From Lachnospiraceae bacterium UBA3802 (lineage in GTDB: Bacteria > Bacillota > Clostridia > Lachnospirales > Lachnospiraceae), in contig DFEM01000072.1 in the NCBI GenBank assembly GCA_002369155.1, forward strand, positions 1 through 6,569: 6,569 nucleotides of DNA. The letters are read 5' to 3'. Position numbers and translations under genes: made by a program. Positions 1 through 6,004 of the stretch are shown here, one piece after another (position 1 is the first letter of the stretch; every line of letters starts with the position of its first letter). The notes under the pieces were generated by a model. It worked only from the letters and a program-made list of their open reading frames with translations, searched no databases and was not told the DNA's origin.

Positions 1-339
1 GATTATCCTCTCGAATATAAGCATAAATTCAGAAAAGTAATAGAAAATGAACTAAACAAAAACGAGGGTCTCAAAGGATATTTTGATAATTGGGGCAACA
101 GATGCTATCTGTATACTGCGGCTCTTGGTAATAATTTTGATATTTACAGAGGAGAGAATGAAAATATTTCACCCGACTGGAATATTGATGAATTAAAAAA
201 ACTCGGATGTGATTATATTATATCCGGTGTTAATATTGAAAATGCCGATTCGCTCGGATTAAAACTTCTTAATGAGGAACCTTTGATTGCTGATGAAGAT
301 TCTTATGCGATAAGAATTTATGAGATAAACGGAGATTAA
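1..339 (+). CDS. C-terminal fragment of a probable YfhO/DUF6044-like membrane protein (5' end outside window)
   Basis: Frame 1 is open from the first base to a TAA at 337-339, giving 112 residues with no start visible, so this is the end of a longer gene. The visible part is soluble and mixed alpha/beta, with no membrane segment. It contains an aromatic, basic stretch near its start (DYPLEYKHKFRKVIE, residues 1-15), then a YFDNWGNRCYLY segment (about 32-43), and a later part reading LKKLGCDYIISGVNI. From memory this resembles the C-terminal extracytoplasmic domain of DUF6044/YfhO-type proteins, which are large polytopic membrane proteins related to GT-C glycosyltransferases and linked to glycosylation of wall or membrane polymers. 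The family call is recognition only, without a search. The stop lies 1 base before the next start, and the GGAG of that gene's ribosome binding site is inside this gene's last codons, so the two are translated from one message. The downstream acyltransferase fits a role in modifying surface glycans. Confidence 0.66.
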   Translation, partial: DYPLEYKHKFRKVIENELNKNEGLKGYFDNWGNRCYLYTAALGNNFDIYRGENENISPDWNIDELKKLGCDYIISGVNIENADSLGLKLLNEEPLIADEDSYAIRIYEINGD

Positions 340-340
340 A

Positions 341-1309
341 GTGGAATACAAAAGAAAGGCATTGCCTGACGTTATCAAAATAATATGTACCGTATGTATT
401 TTGTTTCATCACTATCAGCAGCTGACGGGGACTTTCTTTTATCGCGGGCTGAATTTCTACGGCGGAAGATTTTATTTCGGTTATCTCGTGGAACTTTTTT
501 TTATCATGTCGGGATGGGTAATGGTTTCTTATATCGAAAAGATTAAGGATAAAATGTCTTTCCCTGCGTTTTTTTCAAAAAGAGCAATACGTCTTTTGCC
601 TTCGATGATTGTATCCACAATTCTTTACGATATCTTTCTTTACATATTCACGAATTCATGTCACGGGACTATCAGATATCCCCAGAAAATCGACATTTTC
701 GGCAGCATAATAACATCGCTTGGAATGGGAAGCTGGTGCATCACAAAAGATTATGAGATTAATACAATCAACTGGTATGTAAGTGTTTTGCTTCTTTGCT
801 ATATAATCTTTTACATTCTTGTATTTATTTCAAAAAAGACAAAGATTCCCGCACCGATACTTTTATCAATACCGATAATTGCGGGAGTAATCAGAACATA
901 CGGAATGGAATATTCGTTTCTTCCTTTCTTTTCTCCGAGAATAGCAAGAGGATACATTCATTTCTTCGGAGGGCTTTTGCTTGGAATAATATTCGTTTCG
1001 CTCTTTGGAAACAAAAAGAAAAAAGAAAAGGAAGAAAACAAATCGGCATCAGTTATAAAAAAGATTATCGGAAATCTTTCGGAAGCGACTCTTGACGTGT
1101 ATCTTCTTCAGCTTCCGATACTTCTTTGCTTTTTCATTTTCTCGTATTATACGGGCTTTAAACTGGTAAGCGGAAAGACGATGCTGCTTTACACTGCGGT
1201 TACGTTTCTTATCGGTTGTCTGTATCATTTTTTAATCGGGAAGAGAATATATGCTTTGCTTCTTGGTATTGTTCAAAAGAAGGGCAAGGCAAAAAACAGG
1301 GCGCAATAG
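341..1309 (+). CDS. Acyltransferase-3 family integral membrane protein (GTG start)
   Basis: 322 residues, very hydrophobic, with about eight to ten membrane segments. It shows the acyltransferase-3 (OafA/ExoZ-like) pattern in order: an N-terminal D10-V-I-K followed by H23-H24 in the first membrane helix (the family's conserved His position), LFFIMSGW at 52-59, KRAIRLLP at 80-87, INWYVSVLL at 143-151, RIARGYIHFFGG at 200-211, and a late LSEATLDVYLLQLP at 246-259. Where many members have a His after the YLL, this protein has Gln257. A lysine/glutamate-rich cytoplasmic loop lies at 225-241. These enzymes move acyl groups, often acetyl, from a cytoplasmic donor to sugars of surface polysaccharides. 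The true acceptor here is unknown. The GTG start is chosen because GGAG sits 6 bases upstream at 331-334, and because the next in-frame ATG (Met56) would delete the first helix and the His motif. It is coupled to the upstream envelope gene with a 1-base gap. No clear terminator follows before the rnpB promoter. Confidence 0.87.
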   Translation: MEYKRKALPDVIKIICTVCILFHHYQQLTGTFFYRGLNFYGGRFYFGYLVELFFIMSGWVMVSYIEKIKDKMSFPAFFSKRAIRLLPSMIVSTILYDIFLYIFTNSCHGTIRYPQKIDIFGSIITSLGMGSWCITKDYEINTINWYVSVLLLCYIIFYILVFISKKTKIPAPILLSIPIIAGVIRTYGMEYSFLPFFSPRIARGYIHFFGGLLLGIIFVSLFGNKKKKEKEENKSASVIKKIIGNLSEATLDVYLLQLPILLCFFIFSYYTGFKLVSGKTMLLYTAVTFLIGCLYHFLIGKRIYALLLGIVQKKGKAKNRAQ

Positions 1310-1319
1310 CCTATATAAA

Positions 1320-1348
1320 TTGATTTTTTCAACAAATTTTAATATAAT
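1320..1348 (+). promoter_or_regulatory. Sigma-A-type promoter of rnpB
   Basis: A -35 box TTGATT (1320-1325) and a perfect -10 box TATAAT (1343-1348) are separated by 17 bases. The predicted start about 7 bases after the -10 is base 1355, exactly the first base of the RNase P RNA P1 helix. The 45-base gap after the acyltransferase stop therefore consists almost entirely of this promoter. Because no terminator is visible after rnpB, the same promoter may also supply transcript to the iorA operon. Confidence 0.85.
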
Positions 1349-1354
1349 ATAGTT

Positions 1355-1685
1355 TTGAGTGAAACGGGCGATCGCGGCTCCATCGGAGGTGAGGAAAGTC
1401 CGGGCTTCATAGGGCAGGATGCCGGATAACGTCCGGTAGAGGTGACTCTCAGGAAAGTGCAACAGAAAAGAACCGCCGCGCAAGCGGTAAGGGTGAAAAG
1501 GCGGTGTAAGAGACCACCGCTTATCCGGTAACGGATAAGGCTGTGTAAACCCCATCCGAAGCAAGACCAAACGCAGCCAATAAGCCGGCCCGGCTTGGCT
1601 CAGGTAGGTTGCTTGAAATTCGTGGCGACACGGATTCTAGATAGATGATCGTCCAAGACAGAACCCGGCTTACAGTTTCACTCAA
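1355..1685 (+). ncRNA. rnpB: RNase P RNA, bacterial class A
   Basis: Catalytic RNA of ribonuclease P, which cuts the 5' leader from tRNA precursors. Both ends are set by the P1 helix: 1355-1365 is perfectly complementary to 1675-1685 (11 bp). The conserved cores are present: GAGGAAAGTCCGGG (1391-1404), ACAGAA at 1462-1467, AGGGTGAAAAGG near 1490, GTAAGAGACCACCGC (1506-1520), GCAAGACCAAA (1561-1571), and near the 3' end GACAGAACCCGGCTTAC (1657-1673). The long-range P4 pairing is visible as CCGGG (1400-1404) with CCCGG (1664-1668). Local hairpins include CCGC-GCAA-GCGG (1476-1487), a 7-bp stem with GTAA loop (1521-1538) and the P18-like stem with GCGA tetraloop (1618-1635). The L15 GGT that pairs with the tRNA CCA end is intact at 1603-1605. 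About 331 nt is a normal length, slightly shorter than the E. coli RNA. No intrinsic terminator follows, so the 3' end probably comes from processing. Confidence 0.97.
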
Positions 1686-1699
1686 TTAAGTAATATGGC

Positions 1700-1704
1700 G
1701 GAGG
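1700..1704 (+). promoter_or_regulatory. Ribosome binding site that fixes the iorA start
   Basis: A full GGAGG lies 8 bases before the ATG at 1713. An earlier in-frame ATG at 1695 would place this GGAGG inside the coding sequence and has no Shine-Dalgarno-like sequence of its own (its upstream bases are the AT-rich tail of the rnpB P1 region). The start at 1713 also gives the usual short IorA N-terminus, in which the MLGNEAIARG segment begins within the first few residues. Confidence 0.88.
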
Positions 1705-1712
1705 AAATATTA

Positions 1713-3449
1713 ATGGAAAAAAAGATTATGCTCGGAAACGAGGCTATCGCCCGTGGTGCATATGAAGCAGGCGTGAAGGTTTCTTCGGCTTATCCCGGAA
1801 CACCCAGTACCGAAATAAGCGAAAATATCGTAAAATACCCTGAAATTTATGCAGAATGGTCACCCAACGAGAAGGTAGCAATGGAAGTTGCAATCGGTGC
1901 TTCCATGAGCGGTGCGAGAGCACTTTGTTCAATGAAAATGGTTGGTGTCAATGTAGCATCGGATCCCTTATATACCGTATCATACATTGGAGTAAACGGA
2001 GGTCTCGTACTTGTTGCGGCAGACGATCCCGGTCTTTATTCTTCACAGAATGAACAGGATTCAAGATGCGTTGCAAGAGTTGCACAGGTTCCCGTTCTTG
2101 AACCTTCGGATTCATCCGAAGCAAAGGAATTTACAAAGCTTGCTTTCGATCTTTCCGAAAAATACGATTGCCCCATCATGATCAGAACCACTACACGTCT
2201 TGCACACAGCCAGGGTGTTGTTGAACTTTGCGACAGAAACGAAGTGGAAGACAAGCCTTATGAAAGATGTGTTCCAAAGAACGTTATGATGCCCGCCATG
2301 GCAAAGGGCAGACACGTATTCGTAGAGAAGCGTCTTAAGGATATGGCAGAAGATGCATGCAGTCTTCCCATCAATAAAGTTGAGATGAATGACACAAAGA
2401 TCGGTGTTATTACTTCAGGTATTCCTTATCAGTATGTTAAGGAAGCTCTTCCTCAGGCATCGGTTTTAAAACTCGGTCTTGTTCATCCCCTTCCCAGAAA
2501 ATTAATCGAAGAATTCGCCGCAAAGGTGGATACTCTTTACGTTATAGAAGAACTCGAGCCCCTTATCGAAGAACAGGTTAAGTCCTGGGGTATTGCATGC
2601 CACGGAAAAGATGTTCTTACAATTCAGGGTGAATATTCGGCAAATATGTTAAGAGCAGCAATTCTCGGTGAGAAAGTTGAGACGGATGAGCCTGCCAAGG
2701 TTCCCGCACGTCCTCCCATTCTCTGTCCAGGATGTCCTCACAGAAGCACATTTACCGTTCTTAACGAACTCAAACTTCATGCGGCAGGAGATATCGGATG
2801 CTATACTCTCGGAGCGGTAGCACCTCTTAACGTTATCGATACGACTGTTTGTATGGGTTCATCCATTTCCACTCTTCACGGAATGGAAAAAGCAAAAGGA
2901 AAAGATTATATCAAGAACTGGGTTGCCGTTATCGGAGATTCAACATTCCTCCATACAGGTATCAACTCACTTCTTAACATGGTATACAACAAGGCCACAG
3001 GCACTGTTATTATCGTTGACAACTCTACAACAGGCATGACAGGTCATCAGGATCATGCAGCCACAGGAAAGACATTAAGCGGCGAAGCTACTTATGCCGT
3101 TGATTTAATCGATCTTTGCCATGCGCTCGGAGTTGAGCATGTAAGCGTAGTCAATGCTTTCGATACAGAGAAGCTCAAAGCGACAATTAAAGAAGAAGTT
3201 GCAAGAGATGCCGTTTCCGTAATTATTTCACAGGCTCCCTGCGCACTCTTAAAGAGCAATGTATCTCATAAGAAATGTTATGCGATTCCCGATAAATGCA
3301 AGAAATGCGGCGTATGCTTAAAGCCCGGATGTCCCGCCATGAGCAAGAATGCTGACGGAACAATCAAGATTGACGATACAATGTGTAACGGCTGCGGACT
3401 TTGCGCATCAAGATGTAAATTCGGTGCAATCGAGACAAGAGAGGTGTAA
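1713..3449 (+). CDS. iorA: Indolepyruvate:ferredoxin oxidoreductase, alpha subunit
   Basis: 578 residues from the ATG at 1713 (584 if the weaker ATG at 1695 is used). IorA is the catalytic subunit of the cytoplasmic two-subunit enzyme that converts aryl-2-oxoacids (indolepyruvate, phenylpyruvate, hydroxyphenylpyruvate) plus CoA to arylacetyl-CoA, CO2 and reduced ferredoxin. The N-terminus has the LGNEAIARGAYEAGV and YPGTPSTEI motifs of the pyruvate-ferredoxin-oxidoreductase-like pyrimidine-binding domain. A CPGCPHR motif (C338, C341) opens the thiamine diphosphate-binding domain, whose cofactor motif is G408-D-S up to D436-N-S, followed by TTGMTGHQ. The C-terminus carries two ferredoxin-type clusters: C529/C532/C535/C540 and C558/C561/C564/C568. 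All expected cysteines are present, so the gene appears intact and of normal length. The stop is 2 bases before iorB, whose ribosome binding site (GAGGTG, 3441-3446) lies in the last iorA codons, as expected for subunits made in equal amounts. Related 2-oxoacid oxidoreductases are excluded mainly by this arrangement of the Fe-S tail and by the iorB partner. Confidence 0.95.
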   Translation: MEKKIMLGNEAIARGAYEAGVKVSSAYPGTPSTEISENIVKYPEIYAEWSPNEKVAMEVAIGASMSGARALCSMKMVGVNVASDPLYTVSYIGVNGGLVLVAADDPGLYSSQNEQDSRCVARVAQVPVLEPSDSSEAKEFTKLAFDLSEKYDCPIMIRTTTRLAHSQGVVELCDRNEVEDKPYERCVPKNVMMPAMAKGRHVFVEKRLKDMAEDACSLPINKVEMNDTKIGVITSGIPYQYVKEALPQASVLKLGLVHPLPRKLIEEFAAKVDTLYVIEELEPLIEEQVKSWGIACHGKDVLTIQGEYSANMLRAAILGEKVETDEPAKVPARPPILCPGCPHRSTFTVLNELKLHAAGDIGCYTLGAVAPLNVIDTTVCMGSSISTLHGMEKAKGKDYIKNWVAVIGDSTFLHTGINSLLNMVYNKATGTVIIVDNSTTGMTGHQDHAATGKTLSGEATYAVDLIDLCHALGVEHVSVVNAFDTEKLKATIKEEVARDAVSVIISQAPCALLKSNVSHKKCYAIPDKCKKCGVCLKPGCPAMSKNADGTIKIDDTMCNGCGLCASRCKFGAIETREV

Positions 3450-3451
3450 GC

Positions 3452-4021
3452 ATGGAAACAAAGAGTATTATGATAGTAGGTGTAGGCGGTCAGGGTACTT
3501 TGCTTACAAGCAGAATTTTAGGCGGTGTTATCACCGAAGCGGGATATGATGTTAAACTCTCCGAAGTACACGGAATGGCACAAAGAGGCGGAAGCGTTGT
3601 TACTTTCGTTCGCTACGGTGAAAAGGTATATGAACCCATAGTTGAAGAGGGCTGCGCAGATGTTCTTATCGCTTTCGAAAGACTCGAAGCTTTAAGATAT
3701 GCTCATTTTCTTAAAAAAGACGGAGTACTTATCGTAAACGATCAAAGAATCGATCCCATGACAGTACTTACCGGGGCAGCAGAATATCCCGAAGGAATAA
3801 TTGAGAATTTAAAGAACAAATACAAGGTAATTGATATTGATGCAATGGCTAAAGCCAAGGAAATCGGCAATGCAAGAGTATTCAATACGATTATCGTCGG
3901 TATTGCCGCAAAGCATATGGACTTCGCAAAGGAAGAGTGGATTAAGGTAATCGAAAAGACTGTTCCCGCAAAGACCGTTGATATCAACAAGGCGGCATTC
4001 GAAGCCGGTTATAATTTATAA
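3452..4021 (+). CDS. iorB: Indolepyruvate:ferredoxin oxidoreductase, beta subunit
   Basis: 189 residues, the usual size for IorB. It is a single pyruvate-ferredoxin-oxidoreductase gamma-type domain. The N-terminus has the glycine-rich G10-V-G-G-Q-G-T motif directly after a short beta strand (SIMIV), followed by SEVHGMAQRGGSVVTFVR (37-54), both hallmarks of this domain. It has no iron-sulfur motif of its own, since the clusters are in IorA, and it completes the active enzyme with the alpha subunit. The ATG at 3452 is preceded by GAGGTG ending 5 bases upstream, inside the end of iorA, so translation is probably coupled. A 100-base gap with a hairpin separates it from paaK, the only sizeable gap in the operon. 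The closest alternative would be the gamma subunit of another 2-oxoacid oxidoreductase, but the pairing with iorA makes IorB the clear choice. Confidence 0.94.
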   Translation: METKSIMIVGVGGQGTLLTSRILGGVITEAGYDVKLSEVHGMAQRGGSVVTFVRYGEKVYEPIVEEGCADVLIAFERLEALRYAHFLKKDGVLIVNDQRIDPMTVLTGAAEYPEGIIENLKNKYKVIDIDAMAKAKEIGNARVFNTIIVGIAAKHMDFAKEEWIKVIEKTVPAKTVDINKAAFEAGYNL

Positions 4022-4050
4022 GAAAAGGTGTAAAAAGGAAGATTTTTGTG

Positions 4051-4080
4051 TTTTTGCAAAAAAGGGCAGATTTGCAAAAA
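4051..4080 (+). repeat. TTTGCAAA direct repeat able to form a 10-bp hairpin between iorB and paaK
   Basis: Two copies of TTTGCAAAAA followed by GG occur 18 bases apart (starting at 4053 and 4071). As TTTGCAAA is its own reverse complement, the copies can pair with each other: 4051-4060 with 4071-4080, ten perfect base pairs around the loop AAAGGGCAGA. The first copy on its own is also a 12-base palindrome (4051-4062). No T-run follows on either strand, so it does not look like an intrinsic terminator. It could be an mRNA processing or stabilising element, or a pair of protein-binding sites. The second TTGCAA (4072-4077) could also serve as a -35 box, with a poor -10 (TAATTT, 4095-4100) 17 bases on. 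The function is unknown. Confidence 0.5.
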
Positions 4081-4121
4081 GGCGCGTAAACCATTAATTT
4101 CCAAGGAAGAGGAACCAAAAA

Positions 4122-5423
4122 ATGATTTGGAACGAAGCAAGAGAATGCATGAGCCGTGACGAAATGGCCAACATGCAGGGTGCAAGATTAAAAAAACTTG
4201 TATCCAATGTTTATCACAACGTGGAATTTTATCGCAAAAAAATGCAGGATATCGGACTTGAACCCGGTGACATCAACGGTATTGAGGATATTACCAAACT
4301 TCCTTTTACCACCAAGACAGATCTAAGAGACAATTATCCTTTCGGACTTCTTGCAGTACCGAAATCTCAGATTGTACGTGTTCATGCATCAAGCGGAACG
4401 ACAGGAAAAGCAACTGTAGTAGCTTATACAAGAAGAGATATCGAAAACTGGCAGGAATGCGTTGCAAGAGATCTTGTTATGTGCGGCGTGACCAAGGATG
4501 ACATGATTCAGATTGCATACGGATACGGCCTTTTCACCGGCGGTTTGGGACTTCACTACGGTGCCGAGAATTTAGGATGTATGACGGTTCCCATGTCTAC
4601 GGGCAATACCAAAAGACTCGTTACCATGATGGAAGATTTCGGTGCCACTGCTATTGCATGTACGCCTTCTTATCTTCTTCATATTGCAGAGGTTATCGAG
4701 GAAATGGGTGTTAAGGATAAACTCAAATTAAGAACCGCTATCTGCGGAGCTGAACCCTGGACCGAGAAGATGAGACTACAGATTGAAGAGAAACTCGGAA
4801 TCAACGCACATGATATTTACGGACTTTCCGAAGTATGCGGACCCGGTGTTGCATGCGACTGTTCATTCCATAAAGGACTTCATGTTCAGGAAGATCATTT
4901 CTATGCGGAAATCGTCGATAAAGAGACACTTAATCCTCTCAGAGACGGTGAAGTCGGAGAACTTGTATTTACCACGCTTACCAAAGAGGGATTGCCTCTT
5001 ATACGTTATCGTACAAAGGACCTTACAAGTATCGATCATTCGAAATGCGAATGCGGAAGAACAACTCCGAGAATCTCCAAATTCAAGGGCAGAAGCGATG
5101 ATATGCTTATTATCCGCGGCGTAAATGTATTCCCTTCACAGGTTGAAACAGCTCTTCTTGAAATCGAAGGCGTTACACCTCATTATCAGATGATTGTAGA
5201 TCGTGTTAACAATCTTGATACTCTTGAAGTTCAGGTTGAAGTGGATGAGAATGTATTCTCCGATGAAATCAGAGAGATGGAAAATCTTACAAAGAAGATT
5301 TCAGCCGCTTTACAGAGTGCACTTCTTATCGCTGTAAAAGTTAAGCTTGTTGAGCCGAGATCACTTGACCGTTTTGAAGGCAAATCAAAGCGTGTAATAG
5401 ATAAACGTGTATTGACAGACTAG
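4122..5423 (+). CDS. paaK: Phenylacetate-CoA ligase (AMP-forming)
   Basis: 433 residues, full length for the PaaK family of adenylate-forming enzymes, which make phenylacetyl-CoA from phenylacetate, ATP and CoA in the cytoplasm; many relatives also accept indoleacetate. Motifs in order: the nucleotide-binding loop A89-S-S-G-T-T-G-K96, Y233-G-L-S-E237, LPLIRYRTKD with ATP-ribose-contacting Asp300, the hinge region GRSDDMLIIRGVNVFPSQVE, and the C-terminal GKSKRVIDKR with candidate catalytic lysine K421 or K423. A CECGRTTPRI segment before the hinge is typical of the family. The start has GAGG (4109-4112) 9 bases upstream. None of the aerobic phenylacetate ring-epoxidation genes is nearby; iorAB and an ACT protein are instead. 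The job here is thus likely to link free arylacetates with the arylacetyl-CoA made or used by IorAB in anaerobic aromatic amino acid metabolism. Substrate preference among aryl acids cannot be told from sequence. Confidence 0.93.
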   Translation: MIWNEARECMSRDEMANMQGARLKKLVSNVYHNVEFYRKKMQDIGLEPGDINGIEDITKLPFTTKTDLRDNYPFGLLAVPKSQIVRVHASSGTTGKATVVAYTRRDIENWQECVARDLVMCGVTKDDMIQIAYGYGLFTGGLGLHYGAENLGCMTVPMSTGNTKRLVTMMEDFGATAIACTPSYLLHIAEVIEEMGVKDKLKLRTAICGAEPWTEKMRLQIEEKLGINAHDIYGLSEVCGPGVACDCSFHKGLHVQEDHFYAEIVDKETLNPLRDGEVGELVFTTLTKEGLPLIRYRTKDLTSIDHSKCECGRTTPRISKFKGRSDDMLIIRGVNVFPSQVETALLEIEGVTPHYQMIVDRVNNLDTLEVQVEVDENVFSDEIREMENLTKKISAALQSALLIAVKVKLVEPRSLDRFEGKSKRVIDKRVLTD

Positions 5424-5435
5424 GGGGGTGAGCGT

Positions 5436-5864
5436 ATGTTTTTAAAGCAATTAACTGTATTTCTTGAAAACAGAGAGGGCAGACTTGAACGTGTAACGGA
5501 TATCCTTTCCAAAAACAATATTAATATTGTATGCCTTTCGCTTGCGGATACCAGTGAATACGGCGTAATCAGAATGATTGTATCCGAACCCGATAAAGCA
5601 AAAGCGGTTCTCAAAGAGGAAGGATGCCTTGCCAGAATTACGGATGTCCTTGCGATAAGCATGGAACAAAAAGCCGGTTCTTTAAACAAACTGACAAAGA
5701 TCTTTTCCGAACAGGGAATCAATATCGAATATATGTATACGCTTAATTCAAGCAGAGAAGCAGGTTCGATGATAATTAAGTGCACCGATATTGAAAAAGG
5801 CTTTGATGCCGTTAAAAAAGCGGGACTTACTCTTGTGGATCCCGAGATTGCTTATTCAATGTAA
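5436..5864 (+). CDS. Tandem ACT-domain protein, probable aromatic amino acid sensor
   Basis: 142 residues made almost wholly of two ACT domains, about residues 1-67 and 70-140. Each begins with a beta strand, a ligand-loop glycine and a helix: LTVFLENREGRLERV (G15) and LAISMEQKAGSLNKL (G81). The second strands, NINIVCLSLAD and GINIEYMYTL, match each other, which points to an internal duplication. ACT domains bind small ligands, usually amino acids, and regulate enzymes or transport by changing oligomer contacts. With no catalytic or DNA-binding domain attached, this one must act by binding a partner or as a free sensor. It starts 12 bases after paaK with a GGGGTG ribosome binding site (5425-5430) and is the last gene before the terminator. 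Free-standing ACT proteins beside paaK and ior genes are familiar in anaerobes, so control of this pathway by an aromatic amino acid or aryl acid is a reasonable inference, but the ligand is unknown. Confidence 0.88.
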   Translation: MFLKQLTVFLENREGRLERVTDILSKNNINIVCLSLADTSEYGVIRMIVSEPDKAKAVLKEEGCLARITDVLAISMEQKAGSLNKLTKIFSEQGINIEYMYTLNSSREAGSMIIKCTDIEKGFDAVKKAGLTLVDPEIAYSM

Positions 5865-5884
5865 CATATTAAATGTTTATGTAT

Positions 5885-5916
5885 AAAAACGGGACATTTG
5901 TCCCGTTTTTATTTTT
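5885..5916 (+). terminator. Intrinsic terminator of the ior-paaK-ACT operon
   Basis: An 11-bp perfect stem, AAAAACGGGAC (5885-5895) with GTCCCGTTTTT (5900-5910), has a four-base ATTT loop and continues into TATTTTT. The GC core is CGGGAC/GTCCCG. It sits 20 bases after the ACT-gene stop. The A-run on the left means it could also work weakly on the - strand, but no - strand gene approaches it. Confidence 0.93.
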
Positions 5917-5926
5917 GCCTGTTTTA

Positions 5927-5935
5927 TGGTATTAT
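5927..5935 (+). promoter_or_regulatory. Candidate extended -10 promoter of pcrA
   Basis: TGGTATTAT (5927-5935) contains the TGn extension followed by TATTAT, one mismatch from TATAAT. A -35 box at normal spacing would fall in the T-rich end of the preceding terminator (TTTTAT, 5907-5912), a poor match, consistent with extended -10 promoters that need little -35 contact. The predicted start is near 5942, leaving a leader of about 60 bases before pcrA. Position between a terminator and a gene supports a promoter here, but the exact box is uncertain. Confidence 0.5.
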
Positions 5936-6004
5936 ATAAGATGTGGTTTTTTGTAGAAAAACAGTCAGACATTAATACTCATTCACTGAGTTGGAGATAA
6001 ATAA

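Noticed and set aside
1310..1340. Possible terminator after the acyltransferase (TTGA and TCAA around a T-run, 1320-1332)
   Set aside because: The stem is only four weak pairs with the T-run in the loop, and it overlaps the rnpB -35 box.
1540..1556. Apparent loss of the RNase P GGT motif in the GTGTAAACCCC region
   Set aside because: This is not the L15 loop. The real GGT is in CAGGTAGGTTGC at 1601-1612 and is intact.
1232..1570. A 112-codon - strand open frame across the acyltransferase end and rnpB
   Set aside because: It lies antisense to the RNase P RNA and its promoter, its codons are set by conserved RNA structure, and the protein has no recognisable family.
1613..1641. TTGAAA-17-TCTAGA as an internal promoter for iorA inside rnpB
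   Set aside because: Both boxes fall in conserved RNase P RNA sequence, so the match is explained by the RNA, and the -10 is poor.
3742..3990. An 82-codon hydrophobic - strand frame opposite iorB
   Set aside because: It is entirely inside a well-supported + strand gene, has no ribosome binding site that stands out, and is explained as a shadow frame.
5420..5785. A 121-codon - strand frame opposite the ACT gene
   Set aside because: It overlaps almost the whole of a clear tandem ACT gene and resembles no known protein.
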